Assembly: GCA_030549495.1 (NCBI GenBank)
Contig: JAUIRK010000099.1
Span: 248,001 to 312,000, forward strand
DNA from: Nectonema munidae
Lineage: Eukaryota; Nematomorpha; Nectonematoida; Nectonematidae
DNA length: 64,000 nucleotides
Reading direction: 5' to 3'
Part shown: positions 1 to 12,000 of the stretch, piece by piece
Position numbering within the stretch: position 1 is the stretch's first letter
How the letters are laid out: each line of letters opens with the position of its first letter
The notes under the pieces: generated by a model
Told to the model about the DNA's origin: nothing
The model's database searches: none
The model's input: the letters and a program-made list of their open reading frames with translations, nothing else
Made by a program: the position numbers and the translations under genes

Positions 1-299
1 AACGTTAAAAGTTCTACTGATCAATTAAAGTTGTTTTCTTGAACCAACATCTTTAGACGCCTCCAATTTGTAAAAAATATGCATTCTATCTTTTATATAA
101 AATAAGCAATATTTGATTAATTCATATCTAAAATTTAGAATAGATTATTACCATTGAGATTTGTATCTGGAATGTAGAAATGTAGAAGATTCTTTTGAAA
201 AAGTTCCATTTATCACGAATGAAAGTCAAACGATCCCATTCTTTTCTTTCTTCACGATTTCATAAAATTATCATCCTAAAAAAACATAAATCTTAAAAA

Positions 300-860
300 A
301 GATGCACTAGCACGGTAAAATGGTCTACTATCCACTTCTGTCCATAACTCCTTTATACTTGTCATGTTTTCGCGATCAACTCCAGCTCTTCTTATAATTC
401 CAAATGAAGCCTTTACTTCTTCAATTGACAAGCTTGACATATACACAGGATACTTTGTAGTATTCTTTTTTTTATATTTCCTCTATTTATGTGTTCAGCC
501 TCTATTTGTTCTTCACTTCACATAAAACTCTCGGTTTTTGCTTGAGAATGTTTCTCTTACGCAGAGCAGGAGGAATGGGATTATGACTCCAATGGATTAG
601 ATCTGCTACATAGTTCTCATTAGAATGCAGATTTCCCACTTGCATCTTCTTCACTACTTTTCCCATCTGATTCTGTATCACAAACAAAATATCATTTTCA
701 CCTTCAGCACCTACTTCTTCGCTACTTTGGAGTTCTTCTACTCGATCCAAACTTTTCCTACAACCATGCTTCCTCTCCTTCTAAATGAAGTCCTACTTCT
801 TTCATTGTCATTCTCTTGAAGCATAGACAAATAAAAACACGCTTTTTTTTTAAACTTCTT
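300..860 (-). pseudogene. piggyBac transposase N-terminal remnant
   Basis: Reading the minus strand, one open segment (about 750 down to 502) has an acidic start and then HNPIPPALRKRNILKQKP, like the N-terminal 'NI(L/V)...' region of piggyBac (PGBD) transposases. After a break, about 480-310 encodes SIEEVKASFG followed by a SIKELWTEVDSRPFYRASF-type stretch, the piggyBac 'E(I/V)KAFxGLL...ESLWSxxDGRPxFRATM' block. The DDD catalytic core is absent, so this is a 5' fragment with several breaks. No TTAA-flanked terminus was identified. It is one of six piggyBac pieces in the window. Confidence 0.65.
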
Positions 861-1529
861 TTTTCCTTCATTTATACCATTTATGACCAGCAATCCCCAT
901 ATGTATCGCTTCAAAATATAGCGTTTGTGAGCAGCGCTTCATATGTGATACATCTACATTTTATCTTATAAACATTTTAATGGGTTGAGAAATGAATTTA
1001 AGTTCTAGAATTTATTTTAAGTTACAAAACTATACTATTATAAAGTTTTTGAATTAAAAGGATTTTTATTTTTCTTTCTCGCTTTCAACCATCCCCAATA
1101 CTTTTCAATTTAAATCATTAAATTGCAGTTATAAATTGTCTAACAAAACCTTTTTCACTCATTTTTGTATTATGATAGACACTACAATCTTCTTAAGGTA
1201 TTGTATAATATTTCCTGTCATAATTTATGATTACCTTCGACTGATTGATCATGTAAGTTAGCGTATCACATAAATCGCTGGACGTAACTAAGAAGTGTAC
1301 CGGTTTTTTACCCATGTTTTCTTCCTCTGAAGAATTCAAAGATTTTTACGGTTAGGTAGTGTATTGGAGATCTGATTCTAACGAACTTAAAGTAATCAAG
1401 CTATCACTAGACATTAATTTGTTTTCCTAATTGGGAGCATTCGCGTTAGGATAGTATCGATCACTCAGTTGTGTTTATATATTTGTAACATAAATTCTTG
1501 TAAAATAATATATATAACAAGGTATAGCT
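861..1529. other. No gene seen
   Basis: AT-rich DNA with scattered stops in all frames. It may include the 5' untranslated end of the adjacent piggyBac remnant. No conserved coding or RNA feature recognised. Confidence 0.5.
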
Positions 1530-1665
1530 ATGCAGTAACAAGGGCCGGTAGGCGTTTAGTGGGATGGAAAGTCCAGGTAGACCTGAACTCAGCATTCCGG
1601 GCGGGCCACGATATCCGAAAGGATGGGTGCGAACGTCACAAACAACTTAACTAACTAACTAACTA
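1530..1665 (+). repeat. GC-rich, structured SINE-like island with (CTAA)n tail
   Basis: A block of about 110 bp is far richer in G+C than its surroundings. It starts near GGGCCGGTAGGCG and ends in a (CTAA)n tail at about 1647-1667. Two hairpins can be drawn: CAGG/CCTG around 1574-1586 and ATCC-GAAA-GGAT (a GNRA-type tetraloop) around 1613-1624. A B-box-like GGTGCGAACG lies just before the tail and an A-box-like segment (GGCGTTTAGTGGGA) near the start. A TATATATAA stretch lies about 25-30 bp upstream. Similar 3' ends (B-box-like segment then CTAA repeats) occur near 63340-63412. This suggests a tRNA-related SINE, but an unannotated structured RNA is also possible. Confidence 0.4.
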
Positions 1666-1669
1666 AGAA

Positions 1670-3470
1670 GTTATACTCAATGCTTTTTCTCTTGTCCTGT
1701 CTTGAAGAAAAATTTTGATGCTTACTATTTTCTTCAAGATATGTTATTCACTGCTGATTTTGACATCTCTTTCTAGATTCATTTGATTTTGAGCTTTCTC
1801 TATTGTAATTTTATGTTTTATTGCTAGTCGTTTTGGAAACAATGAAATAAAATTAGTAATTTTTTAAAATTTTTTGGTTTTTTTATGTTTTAATTATTTT
1901 TCAAAATTACCTTATATGTTATGTCTTAGTTTGCCCGATTTTATAAAATAAATTTTATTATATGTAAACTTTTTATCGTAAAAAACGCTGTGGTATCAAC
2001 GCAGTGTAGAAATGGTTTGCTTTTTGTGACACATTCACCTATAAACTTATCTATAAACAAATAATTCGAAAGTGAAATCAATTTTTTGTGGAAATATATT
2101 TTGGTAAGTGATATATATATAATATATATAGATAAACTAAAATATAATTTTTATATGAAAGTTTAAAGAAGACTTTTGAATGCTTTTATTTTTTCATTAG
2201 ATGAAAACGATTTAAAAGGTCTTGTGACCAACTTTTTTTTGTTTTGAGTACTGGTAAGATAAAAAATCAAAAAAGGATTATTCAAATGAGGAACTAGTTA
2301 ATATTATAAATGTTTTCCAATATTGATTTGGTGAGATAGAAATCAGTTATTTGCAAAATTTTGACAGCAAAACAAAAAGCAACTTCTATGACAGAGTAAG
2401 TTTGATAACTTCATAATATCACTTGAAAAAGGTATGATACATTTTGAATTTTGGCGTTAATTATAGTTTGAATTGAAGCTTGTTACCAAGTGATGACCAG
2501 CGCATCACGTGTGATCGCCTGATTTTTAAGTTATGATACAACTTTTGTGGTAAATTAAATAAACATTTTAAAGATGCTATTTTATAAATAATTTTGTTAG
2601 ATCAAAGTTTTCTGAGAAAATTTTATCTTTTGTCATAAAGACCATACAAATGTGCTTTTCTACAGTCGTAAAGGGTTTGAAGAAAGAGAAAAAGGAAGGA
2701 CGCTTGTAAAAATAACAAGGAAAGTGGACTAATAGGTACAATTATGAAACAAAAATCCAACTATAGATTAACCAAAAAAATACATTTGTGCGTCCCAAAA
2801 ATGAAAGAAAGTCGTTTAGGGTTGATATATATACTAGTGAAATAAGAGCATGTTTTTCATGTAACCGGGTAAATGTTTTCTTAACACAATCTAATTTTTG
2901 TTAATAAATTCTTCTCAATTATAAAAAACAAATCTTTTTTTGCTGAAGATAATAGTATGGATTGTAAATTTAAGCCCCGAAAGAGTTTTGAGTGGGAAAG
3001 AATTATACGTATGAAAATTTTAGCATTAAAATTTGGTAAGTGTACATATTGTACACAAGATACTAATGAGGGTTTTAAATGTCAATTGAAAAAACTAGCA
3101 AAGTTTAATAAATCTTAATTTTCATTTTCTAAAAATGTGTTCTCATTCTTATAAAACATGATCGTTTCTTGCACTTTAGGAGAAGCAAATGCAACTTCCA
3201 ACCTTTCTATAAAAATTGACTTAAAAACTTGAAAAATTGGCCTTTAAAGGTTAATAATTGACATAGAAAGAATAAAATTGACACTGAGTCAAAAAATTTT
3301 AAAGGAGTTTTATGTTGAAATAAGTAAAATAGCATCTGATTACTTTTATTAAAAGATTTTGAGAAAAAAATGAGTATTTTATTTTAAGAGAGAATTCATG
3401 AAATAAAAATCAATTCATCATTAGAAATAAAAAAGTCGTTTTTAAACAGATTTATAGTAAGATATAAAAT
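1670..3470. other. AT-rich DNA, no gene seen
   Basis: No exon-like open frame or RNA is recognised. It contains a short (TA)n stretch near 2115-2135 and the adapter-like 24-mer at 1985-2008 listed separately. Confidence 0.5.
1985..2008 (+). other. Segment closely matching the SMART cDNA adapter
   Basis: The stretch contains TGGTATCAACGCAG exactly and matches the common SMART template-switch primer (AAGCAGTGGTATCAACGCAG and the following AGT) at 20 of 23 positions; the mismatches seen are at 1986, 1989 and 2005. The resemblance is seen directly; whether it is contamination or coincidence is not known. Confidence 0.45.
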
Positions 3471-3479
3471 AGTTTTTAA

Positions 3480-4562
3480 TATTGGAAGGTAGAAAGTTTC
3501 TATCTTTTGCTAAAAGTTTTTCATCCTCGAAAAAGACCGCGCGCAAGTCGTTGTCTGACATTTTTGTAAATGCGCATACGACGAACTTGAAGAGATTTTC
3601 CCATAAGGGTTTCATGGTGCTGCATCTCTTTTCTTCAAATTTAATAGATCCTAAAATTTCAAAGCGATTTTAATGTTGAAAGAAGAAGCCTCAATTTTGT
3701 CAATCACTTCTGATAACTGATTGTTTTGATGCCTGATAATCCTTAATTGCAAGAGATTTGATTGTACGAATCAATTCACTCACTTCTTTATAAAATTGTT
3801 TTTCATTCCGCAATTATGCATTAAATCAACAAAGCATGTAATGTGGATAAATTAGTTTTAGAATTTTATCAGCAAGTAAATTCTATTGGGCAGCATCAGT
3901 TGAAAAGATTGGAACATCTTCTTTATCAATATATTCCATTTGGCAGTCTACAATGTTATATTTTATTATTTAATTGTATCAATAGGCAAATAAATCTATT
4001 TTGCTAAATAAATATGTTATGTTATTAAAACCTCTTAAAAGATCTGTCTCCTAATTGAACTAACTTTCCTGAACAAATTGCATGGTATTAACAAGCCATG
4101 TTTTTCCAGGTTCATCAATTGAATCGAGCAAAACTTTAAAAAATTAAAATCTCTTAAAGTGCTTTCATCAATCATTACAAATTTTTTACCAGCATGATAT
4201 CCTTTATAAAAGATGAGCAAATCGTGAGCAAGATCAATAACGATTACTCTACTGGAAGAAACTGAGGAATTGGGTATCCCAAACCAGAAAAAAAAAGATG
4301 ATTGATGAATAAGAGAACTTGTGAAGCGGAATATTAGATTGTAGAAAGAATCCTACCTACTGTTTTGAAAACGTCTTATTGACCGGTTCTAAGTAAGTTT
4401 CAATATTTGTTTCCCAAGAGCTAAGCAGGCCAAGTCTATGTTGTTTTCCATTTCGATGGTTATCAACAAAATATATTTTATCATGATTCCAATTTGCTCC
4501 ACATATTTTACAAAATAAACTTTCATTATGAGAAAAAGTGAATTCATCAGGATACTTTTTGA
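3480..4562 (-). pseudogene. hAT transposase remnant with CGGBP1-like BED finger
   Basis: On the minus strand, 4562-4440 encodes KKYPDEFTFSHNESLFCKIC, then further residues ending HRNGKQH: a CxxC...HxxxxH BED-type zinc finger like the one in CGGBP1-related hAT transposases. Downstream are segments resembling the rest of that family: FVMIDESTLRDFNFLKF (catalytic 'DES/DE' region, about 4190-4140), IFSTDAAQ (about 3915-3890), a 'CF(V/A)HxLH'-like HITCFVDLMHNCG (about 3840-3810) and a SELIRTIKSLAIK helix (about 3785-3745). Many stops and frame changes separate them, so this is a decayed copy. It lies upstream of the acyltransferase exons and is unrelated to them. Confidence 0.65.
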
Positions 4563-4900
4563 TTACTAAATTTATTTTATTAATTTATTTTGAGCAAACT
4601 TTGGGATGTTTTGGGAAAAAATCAAAGCTATATAAAGGAGCCATATTAAACATGAAAAGATGAGAACCCAAAAAAATATTAAAAAAATTGACAGAATTAA
4701 TACAGAAAAAAATTTACTTTATTGACCTAAAAATATTTAAAAATAAAAAAATAAACGCACTTGATACATTAGTTCTTCAACCAATATCAAAAACTGTAAT
4801 TAAAAAACTGTCTTTATTGCCTTTATAACGTCCCTAGTTACCACTGATAAAAACAAAATCCAATCAAACTTTAGCTGTAATTCACTTTTGTACGAAACAG

Positions 4901-7900
4901 GACCCATGGCTACTGTGTTCATACCTATGAAAGCGGTTCCATCAGAAGATTCTTCAAAGGAAGAGTTGACAACATCAGATCATGCCATGCTGAAAGCGTT
5001 AAATGGGTCAAAAGCATGTCTGGATACACTAAAGTGAGTCAATCCTTTATCATATACTTAAGCATCAAATACGCATGATCTTAGAGCGCAGTAATTTTGA
5101 GCGCTGATTTTGAGTAAGTATTTTATTAAGCTCTTCACTATACAGAAGTTTACAAGATTAATCCAGAAATTTTGATGGAAAAAGCATTGAAAGTACGGAT
5201 TTTGGGCTAGGCTAGTTGTAGATCGCTTAAAAATAGCAGTAGGCCCTAAATTTTAAAAGTTTGAAAAACATAATCTATATAATTTGACATAGATATTGTT
5301 AGGACCCTTCCCTCTTAAACTAATAAGTAAAGCATATTCTAAAGACATAGATTGGCCTTGAAAACCTTATATCGCTTCATATTTGAATTCAAATATGCAT
5401 ACGATAAATAAAATATGTGACTTAATTTTAAATCATCGCTATTTTTAAAATTGCTCCTGGTTTACCAGCAGTAAGAATATCGAACGACTGTCTTGGTAAT
5501 TTCGACACATGAAATTATAATGTTCCTCAAAATCACTTTTGCACATTTCAAAGTCTGTTTTGACAAATAAAAAGAGGTTCTCAACAAAACGCGTATCTGA
5601 TGATATTTTGCATTTTAGAAAAATCGAGAAAAAGTGAAAACGTTGTTTGAAGAGGCTGTGGAAAAGCAAACGCAAGTGATGAACGACGTAAGTCAGTTTT
5701 AAGAGATTTAGCGAGGGCAGAAGTTAAGACGCGTATTTTGCACAACAGGCGATATCTGGGTACGGAGTGGACAACCACGTCCTCGCAGTGGAACGCATCT
5801 GCGAACAATTTGGATACACCCCAGGCTTCTTCCAGAGCAAAGAACACGCAGAATGGAAGCGCTTCAAGTTATCCACCAGCCAGGTAACTTTGCAGGACTT
5901 TCGTCCAAAATGAGCTTTCGGGGTGTGTGTGTGCAAAAAGAGAAAAACGATGTGAAAAGTTGAACCTCGCTTATTCATGTTTTGAGCTGGTTTAGAACAC
6001 TAGAAGTAGACATTGAATATATCTTCCATATTACCAATCAATAATAAATGAATCATCTGAAATCTTACACCGTGAACTCATAATTTTCAAATAGGATAGA
6101 AAACATAGGTTTTCTGAGTCTACGCACATTAACACTTTTGTCTTGAGTAAATTTATATTATTCTGTAATTGAATATTTTGAGTAATTTGAATATTTTGTA
6201 GCAACTTATATTAATGGAGTAAACACCGATTTATGAGTAAAACGGCTAAAAAGATATGAAAAATAGGAAATACTTTAAAAAATATTTATGAATACAAAGT
6301 AAAAAAAATGAAATAACCGTAAGATGAAAGGTAAAATTATTGCTTTTTTGACCATTTTTCTATTGGAGAAAAACTTTTCAACTATTGCAAACTCATTATC
6401 TATATTTTCTAGGCATAGCATATCTTTAAAATTTTAGTGAAAAAAGATACACTATTACATTTTGTATGAAAAGAAAAACGGTTATTTAAAAATTAATAAA
6501 ATGAAATTAAATAAGGAATGAGCCATTTGTGGCCCGTGTGTCACCAGAGGCCCCTAACCTTGTTTTTTGTGGCTCTCATTGAAACCTAAAATTAAAAATT
6601 TATTTAAAAGTATTTTTCGTAAAGTTTTCAAAACTCTAGCTTCGGTATAAATGTTAAATTTTTGTGAAATTGAATTTAAACGATTTTAAAAATGATGCAA
6701 AATAACGGGGAGTAAATAAAAATGGTATCTTTCCTCAAGTGCTAGAGTTATAGCCGTTTCTATTTATAATCAGAATCAGAATCACAGAAATTTTTAGAAT
6801 CGTTATAAGAATCATAATCATTTTTAAAGAAATCTAAAATCCGAATTTAAATCAGACCTAGAAAACCAAAAAATCAGATCCTCTCAATACTTGTAGCGCT
6901 GAAAGCTTCACTGGTGTATATTAGGAGAACGGGCAGAGTTTCTTGAAAAACTATGAACTGAGCTTAACCATAATCCTAAACCCTCCCTATTAAGGCAACA
7001 TAATTGGATGACAATTGGCCTGCAGAGTATAAATCATATGAAGAAAACGATTTTATTATCATTCCTAGAGTCAGAAATTTAATACAGCTAGCTTCTAGTG
7101 TTTCACAGCTATGGCGAACTACTATATGCAGATTTCAGACAATCATGTACCAGCACAGATGTTGATCAGTAATCTGCTAGAAACTAAAGCAATCCATTTT
7201 TCCACATCTTGCTAAGCTCACCTATAAATATCTACAATTTTTTTACTGATTAGAATTAAAATTAGAATCGTATTTTGAGAATCAAAATTACAATTAGAAT
7301 ATTAGAGATCAAAAAATGAGAATCAGAATTAAAGTGTAATTAAAAAATTGAGGGAATGTGAATCATGATGTTTACAATTGGTCACAAACCTGCTAAGTTC
7401 ACTGAATGAGACGAATTTATTTGCAAATTACGAAGAATTATTTTACTTCTGCAATAAATGTACACACCCACCCTTCTTATCTATGGGCTACAGACGCGTG
7501 TAGTACATACGCCCTTTAACAGTATAGTTCAATATGAACAAAGCTCTTGCTACTTGTACTTTTTGATTAAGTCAAAATAGTAAGATTTGCATGAAACATA
7601 TTTGGAGCATTGTGGATTCAGTAATTATGACAATAATTTCATTCGTTATGTCTTATTAAAAGGGTTCCTTAAATTAGCAAATTTTTTTTAATTATTTTTT
7701 GTATTTGATTTGCCCTTTTTGCCCAAAAAGTTAAAGGAGGTTGAGAACCAGTGATCTAGGTCAGCGATTCTCAAACAGTGGGTCCCGACCTTTGAGTGGG
7801 TCACGTGAAAAATAAAATGGGTCGTCACAAAAAAGAAAGGAAATCAAAAATACCCAAGTGACAGCATAGTGAAGAATATAAACAACTTTAAATATTGCAC

Positions 7901-9813
7901 AGCACTCATAAATCACCGGTAGGTTTTCGCTCATTTCTCCCATCGCAAGGCAGTGTCTTTACGAATCAAACACAATTGTATATAATGAATGCATTATACA
8001 AATACAAAATAGATGTTATCGCAGTCAAAATAATTTCGAGATTTGTCACAGACTAGGGAAAATCTCTATCTCTTTCATCTTGAATCTACTTAAGATTCAA
8101 ACCTTAGATTGAATAGCTAGTTGTAGACAGTTCCGTCTAAGACAATTTTTAAAATTATTTTCCCTCTTTTAGTAATTTCATATGTTTAGCTTTTATATGC
8201 CTGTGAGTCTTTACTAATTTTTTACTGCTCAGACTTATTCGCCGCACTTTTAGATATCGCAGTATAACTAGATTTTTTATATAATAATCCCTTGGCACTA
8301 AATTTTGACGATGATATATGTATTACCAAACTAGCTTACTTAACTGTTGTTTTCGGCCTTATTAATCATTTAAACATGAAATTTTAAGGAAAAAGCTGCC
8401 ACACATTTTAACTTATTCAATATATTGAAGGTTTTCAGAAAATATTGGGGGTTTGCAAGGAAGACTTAAAGATTGATCATCCTAACTATTATATGTTTCC
8501 AACATTGTTACAACACATTGCAGAGGATGTTGTCGACAACATATTAACAGAATTAAAACTCGAGATTTTGTCACATCACACTTTCCTATCTCAAAGCTTT
8601 AATAATAATTATTTTCCTGAACTGAAATTTGAACCGTTTAAGAAAAGTCTTTGGATAAAAAATTCATTTGGTTTCCAAGGTTCTGAATCAATAATTGAGT
8701 TAAGAGGAAGCTGAATTGATGCATCTTAGTTGTTTCTTTACATTTAAAATGATTTGAGAAATTAAATTTGTGCTCATTTTGGGTTAAGAACAGAGAGGAA
8801 TTTCCACTTTTAAGTAAAAAGGTTGTTCTAATAATATTACCTTTTACGAATTGAAAGTGAACATAGTTTGTCTTATTACACCTACGTATTATGGGTCATG
8901 ATGCAAACTGTGGTTCTTGTCATGGGTTGCAGTAAAAAAATTTGAAAAGCGCTGATCTAGGATATATTCTAAGAGAGGTCCAGCTGTCTCTCTTGAGTGG
9001 GATGCAAAGCAAAGTTCGAACCTGTCTGACATTGATTAATATTCCAGCAAACTAGGTAAACAAAAAATCAAAATACCTAAGAAATAATAAATGAATTAAC
9101 TAACTCATAAAACGAACGAAAGCTACCTAACCACCCTCAGAACTGATAACATTTTATCTAAATAATAATTAACTATCGAAAAAATAAAGCTAACGAATCT
9201 CTACGAATTGTGCACACTTCCAAGGTAAATGTCATTTCCACTTGCCGCACATGTCTATTACTTGAAATTATATTTTTGATTTTATGTGCACCAGTGCTTC
9301 CTGATTTTCAGAACGCAACTGTACCGTATATTTTTCTTTCTATTCATTCATAAAATTTCACCTTCTCAATTTTTCAAAATAAGTTTTCTGATTTCGTGCA
9401 TTTTTCCAAAATTAAAAAAACATTTTTTAAATACTGGTAACCATAAGTAAGAACGTTTAGTTTTGATACGTCATAACATATGTATATTTAAATCAGGGTT
9501 TGGGAGGCACACATGTCTTAACTTTTTTTTGAGTATGGGGAGTAAGATTAGTAATTAGTGAAATTGTCGCTCATTATTCATAGGCCTAATGGCGTTATGA
9601 TTGTTACAGGTTGCGACGAAGATCGAGTCCTGCTTCATGTCATATGGACCGGTCGACCCGGATGGATACGGGTGCTCGTACAACCCGAGCGAAGACGCAG
9701 TCATGTTCGTATGCACCGCTTTCAGAGACTGCCTCACGACGAACCTGCAGCTTTTCACGCGCAACATCGAGCACGCGCTGCTCGAGATGCAGGCCTTGTG
9801 CCTTGACGCGTGA
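4901..9813 (+). CDS. CHAT: Choline O-acetyltransferase-like, C-terminal four exons
   Basis: Carnitine/choline acyltransferase family; ChAT makes acetylcholine from choline and acetyl-CoA in cholinergic neurons. Exons: 4901-5033, 5619-5687, 5749-5883, 9610-9813; stop TGA 9811-9813; all junctions are GT..AG and keep frame, giving about 179 C-terminal residues. Seen: TYESGSIRRFFKGRVDNIRS (family TYESASxRRFxxGRVDxIRS), AISGYGVDNHVLAVE (ChAT AITGxxIDNHLLAL), LSTSQ (the STS substrate/CoA-binding motif) directly joined to a GPVDPDGYG..YNP block, and a final ALLEMQALC helix. The GRVDNIRS and DNH signatures favour ChAT over carnitine acetyltransferase, but CRAT is not excluded. The catalytic-His half must lie upstream of the window or in unrecognised exons. 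Introns are 585, 61 and 3726 bp; the last holds a hAT element. AATAAA follows at 9930. Confidence 0.85.
6740..7395. repeat. Dispersed repeat family copy 1 (GAATCAGAATC-ended)
   Basis: Starts with TTTATAATCAGAATCAGAATC and ends in GAATCAGAATTAAAG-like sequence before a 'GAATCATGATGTTTACAATTGGTCAC' type end. The interior (about 6950-7240) aligns by eye with 28735-28985: shared segments include ACTAAAGCAATCCAT and TTTCACAGCTA. The ends look like loose inverted repeats, as in a non-autonomous DNA transposon. No coding capacity is seen. Confidence 0.6.
7640..7753. mobile_element. hAT right-terminal fragment
   Basis: Ends in GGTTGAGAACCAGTG, the reverse complement of the common ZBED5-type hAT terminus CACTGGTTCTCAACC. 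It abuts the next hAT, separated only by the 8 bp that flank that element. Its left end was not found. Confidence 0.5.
7762..8954 (+). mobile_element. hAT element with ends and degenerate transposase
   Basis: Begins CAGCGATTCTCAAACAGTGG and ends TTTGAAAAGCGCTG, which are imperfect terminal inverted repeats. The flanks ATCTAGGT (7754-7761) and ATCTAGGA (8955-8962) are a near-perfect 8-bp target duplication, as hAT makes. Inside, 8445-8711 has an open frame with LKLEILSHHTFLSQSFNN, YFPELKFEPFKKSLWIKN and FGFQGSESIIEL, resembling the C-terminal third of ZBED5/FAM200-type hAT transposases. The N-terminal BED finger and most of the catalytic core are missing, so the copy is an internally deleted, inactive element inside the last intron of the acyltransferase gene. 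Confidence 0.75.
8963..9115 (+). repeat. tRNA-like SINE candidate
   Basis: Contains a B-box-like AAGTTCGAACCTG (about 9014-9026) preceded by CTTGAGTGGGATG, then AT-rich DNA with AATAATAAATGAATTAACTAACTC near the end, recalling the AATAAATG/CTAA tails of RTE-mobilised SINEs elsewhere in the window. Assignment rests only on these short motifs. Confidence 0.3.
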
Positions 9814-9929
9814 CTCTTTTGACCCGTGCCTTCCTTATTTCGTGCAATCAATGTCATACTTTCTTCTTGTTCAGCGACATCTTTTACGATTTCTCTTCTT
9901 TTTAAGAGCATCATTTGTGTTTTCCTGTG

Positions 9930-9935
9930 AATAAA
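9930..9935 (+). promoter_or_regulatory. Poly(A) signal of the ChAT-like gene
   Basis: AATAAA 117 bp after the stop codon, a normal 3' UTR distance. Confidence 0.6.
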
Positions 9936-9939
9936 TTAA

Positions 9940-11690
9940 AACGTTCAAATGCTTCGTCTAAAGCACGCTTTTTCAACCGCAACGCATTTAAAGTTTTTGA
10001 GCAAGCAACACTTTTAATCATCTTATCTCTATTGAGCGATATCTTATTCAAAGTTACTGTTAATTTTGATTAATGAATACTGATATTTAGTCAAAAAATA
10101 TTTTAAAATAAATACCACCATCAAATTCAGTACTTTCATCTTATATCATTTACTTTTCTTTCAATTCTCAATTTTCCTATCGCTGGCAGAATCCACATCC
10201 CCACATTTAAGCGCATATTTTTATCCTGCCTCATTTAGGGAAGACAAACTAGTTCATGTTCAAAATGTACGTTCATGCTTATGGCAATCACTTTTACAAA
10301 AGTTTGTAGCCAGAACATATTTTATTTGTTAGAGTAGGTACGGCAAACTTTGGAATAGAAGTCTGATTTAAACTCATAAGCATTGGCTGAAATTTTGCCA
10401 AGCATAGCTGATCAGGCAAACCCGCGCCGAAGCGTTCTTAGGGGTCTAATTTAATAAGGGAAAATGAGAGAAATAAAACTGCAAGCAAACGCATACACAT
10501 TGGCCCTCAAAATCACTATAAATTTAAATTCACTATATCACATAAGTTTTTATACTCATTGGATAATAATTGATCAAAAAGAGCCTTAAAAGAAGTTATA
10601 GTCATCTACGTTACGGTTCGAGAAAAAATTTCCTAATTTTTACTTCATTTTTACGTACCGTAAAATAAAACTCGATAAACATACCAAAATTTTGAAAAAA
10701 GAGTTTGAAACAAAAAACGTACTAGAACGTAAAAAAAAATTCTTTTGCTTTTTTTAACTTGAAAATAAACGTTTTAAATATTCTTCAGTTCAAGAAATGC
10801 ATATTTATAATATGTTTTTTATTTTCAATATTTTTATATTACTCGTTTAGAGAACTTTATTTGATTTAACATAGTTTGTTAAGCAAAACTCAAAAAACAT
10901 TAAATTTGATAATTAATGAAATAAAAAATTCGTATTAAATTGGATAAATTTTGAAAAAGTTTATTCAATTATCACATCGTAATAAAAAGAGCGCTCTCAA
11001 CTATTTTGTTCTTTAGCTTTAGGAAAAAGTTCTTTCAACACTCACTTGAGTGATACAAGCAATGATATAACATATTAGGAAACATATGATATTCTTAAAG
11101 AATTTTAATGAAGAACACCTTGATATACCACATTTCTATACCCACAACACGATCTTTTAAACTATAAAGCCTTCATTTGAATACATGATAATGTAAGATA
11201 AAAGAATAAAAGACGGAATGCAGACTTTTGAGTCATTCATCATGTCAATCTGCTCTAAAATTCCTATCAGAAATATTATACAAACGAAGTGAGAGCTATA
11301 TAATAATAATAATCCATTGTTTCAATATGCACACAATAAGTAAGCCTTTAAGTTTTTGTTAAAGCTCTATAACTTTCTCATAGGCTTTTTTTCTTAAAAG
11401 TTATTATAAAAGGCAATTCATTGTAAAAGGTTAAAAGTTGTTATTTTAAAAAAAGAAATTATTTTAAAAACAAGTTAACCAATGGTTGTTTGATTTGCCT
11501 GCCCCTATTGTGAATCATGAATGCTTTACGTACATTTTCAAACAATCTTTTTTATTCCACCTTAATATATTTTATCAATCCCTTAACATTTTGAAACAGT
11601 TCTTGATAAGATTTTAAATTCTTCCTTAAATTTGATATAAAAAAAGAGATCTCTCAAATCAAAACCATGGGTAGCTTTTGGAAGGCAGAA
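9940..11690. other. Intergenic DNA, no gene seen
   Basis: AT-rich with no exon-like frame or recognised repeat. The ChAT 3' UTR ends near its start. Confidence 0.5.
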
Positions 11691-12000
11691 CTTCACTAAA
11701 TATGAAAAAATGTCCGTTATGCTTTAAGGAATTTTAAAAAATATAGCGAACAAGAAAACTGGGATATATATAATAAGATTAAAAGATTATACAGAAATAA
11801 AATTTCTCCCGTCTTAGCAAACTCCTTGAAAAAGTAATAAGATATCGTCTTCTAGAACACATTCAAAAATCGCAATTGATATTAACCATCTTTTTACTAT
11901 CTTTAGTGCAATCTATTTACGATTATTTTTTATCCTCATCAAATTCTATTAATGGAACTCAATATGTTTTTTTCTTTTGTGATAATGCATAAGTGATAAG
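11690..12000 (+). pseudogene. LINE reverse-transcriptase fragment
   Basis: About 11810-11890 reads SRLSKLLEKVIRYRLLEHIQ followed by KSQLILTIF, like the RT entry segment '(S)KLLEKVIxxRLxxHIxxNxLLxxxQFGF' of non-LTR elements. Only this short block is recognisable. It may be the same insertion as the TTC-tailed 3' end at 12590. Confidence 0.5.

Noticed and set aside
1555-1590. GGATGGAAAGTCCAGG resembling the GGAAAGUCC core of RNase P RNA
   Set aside because: The rest of the RNase P RNA core is absent, and the (CTAA)n tail and second copy point to a SINE.
9555-9934. 119-codon minus-strand frame and other plus-strand frames over the ChAT last exon
   Set aside because: Antisense or out-of-frame shadows of exon 9610-9813.
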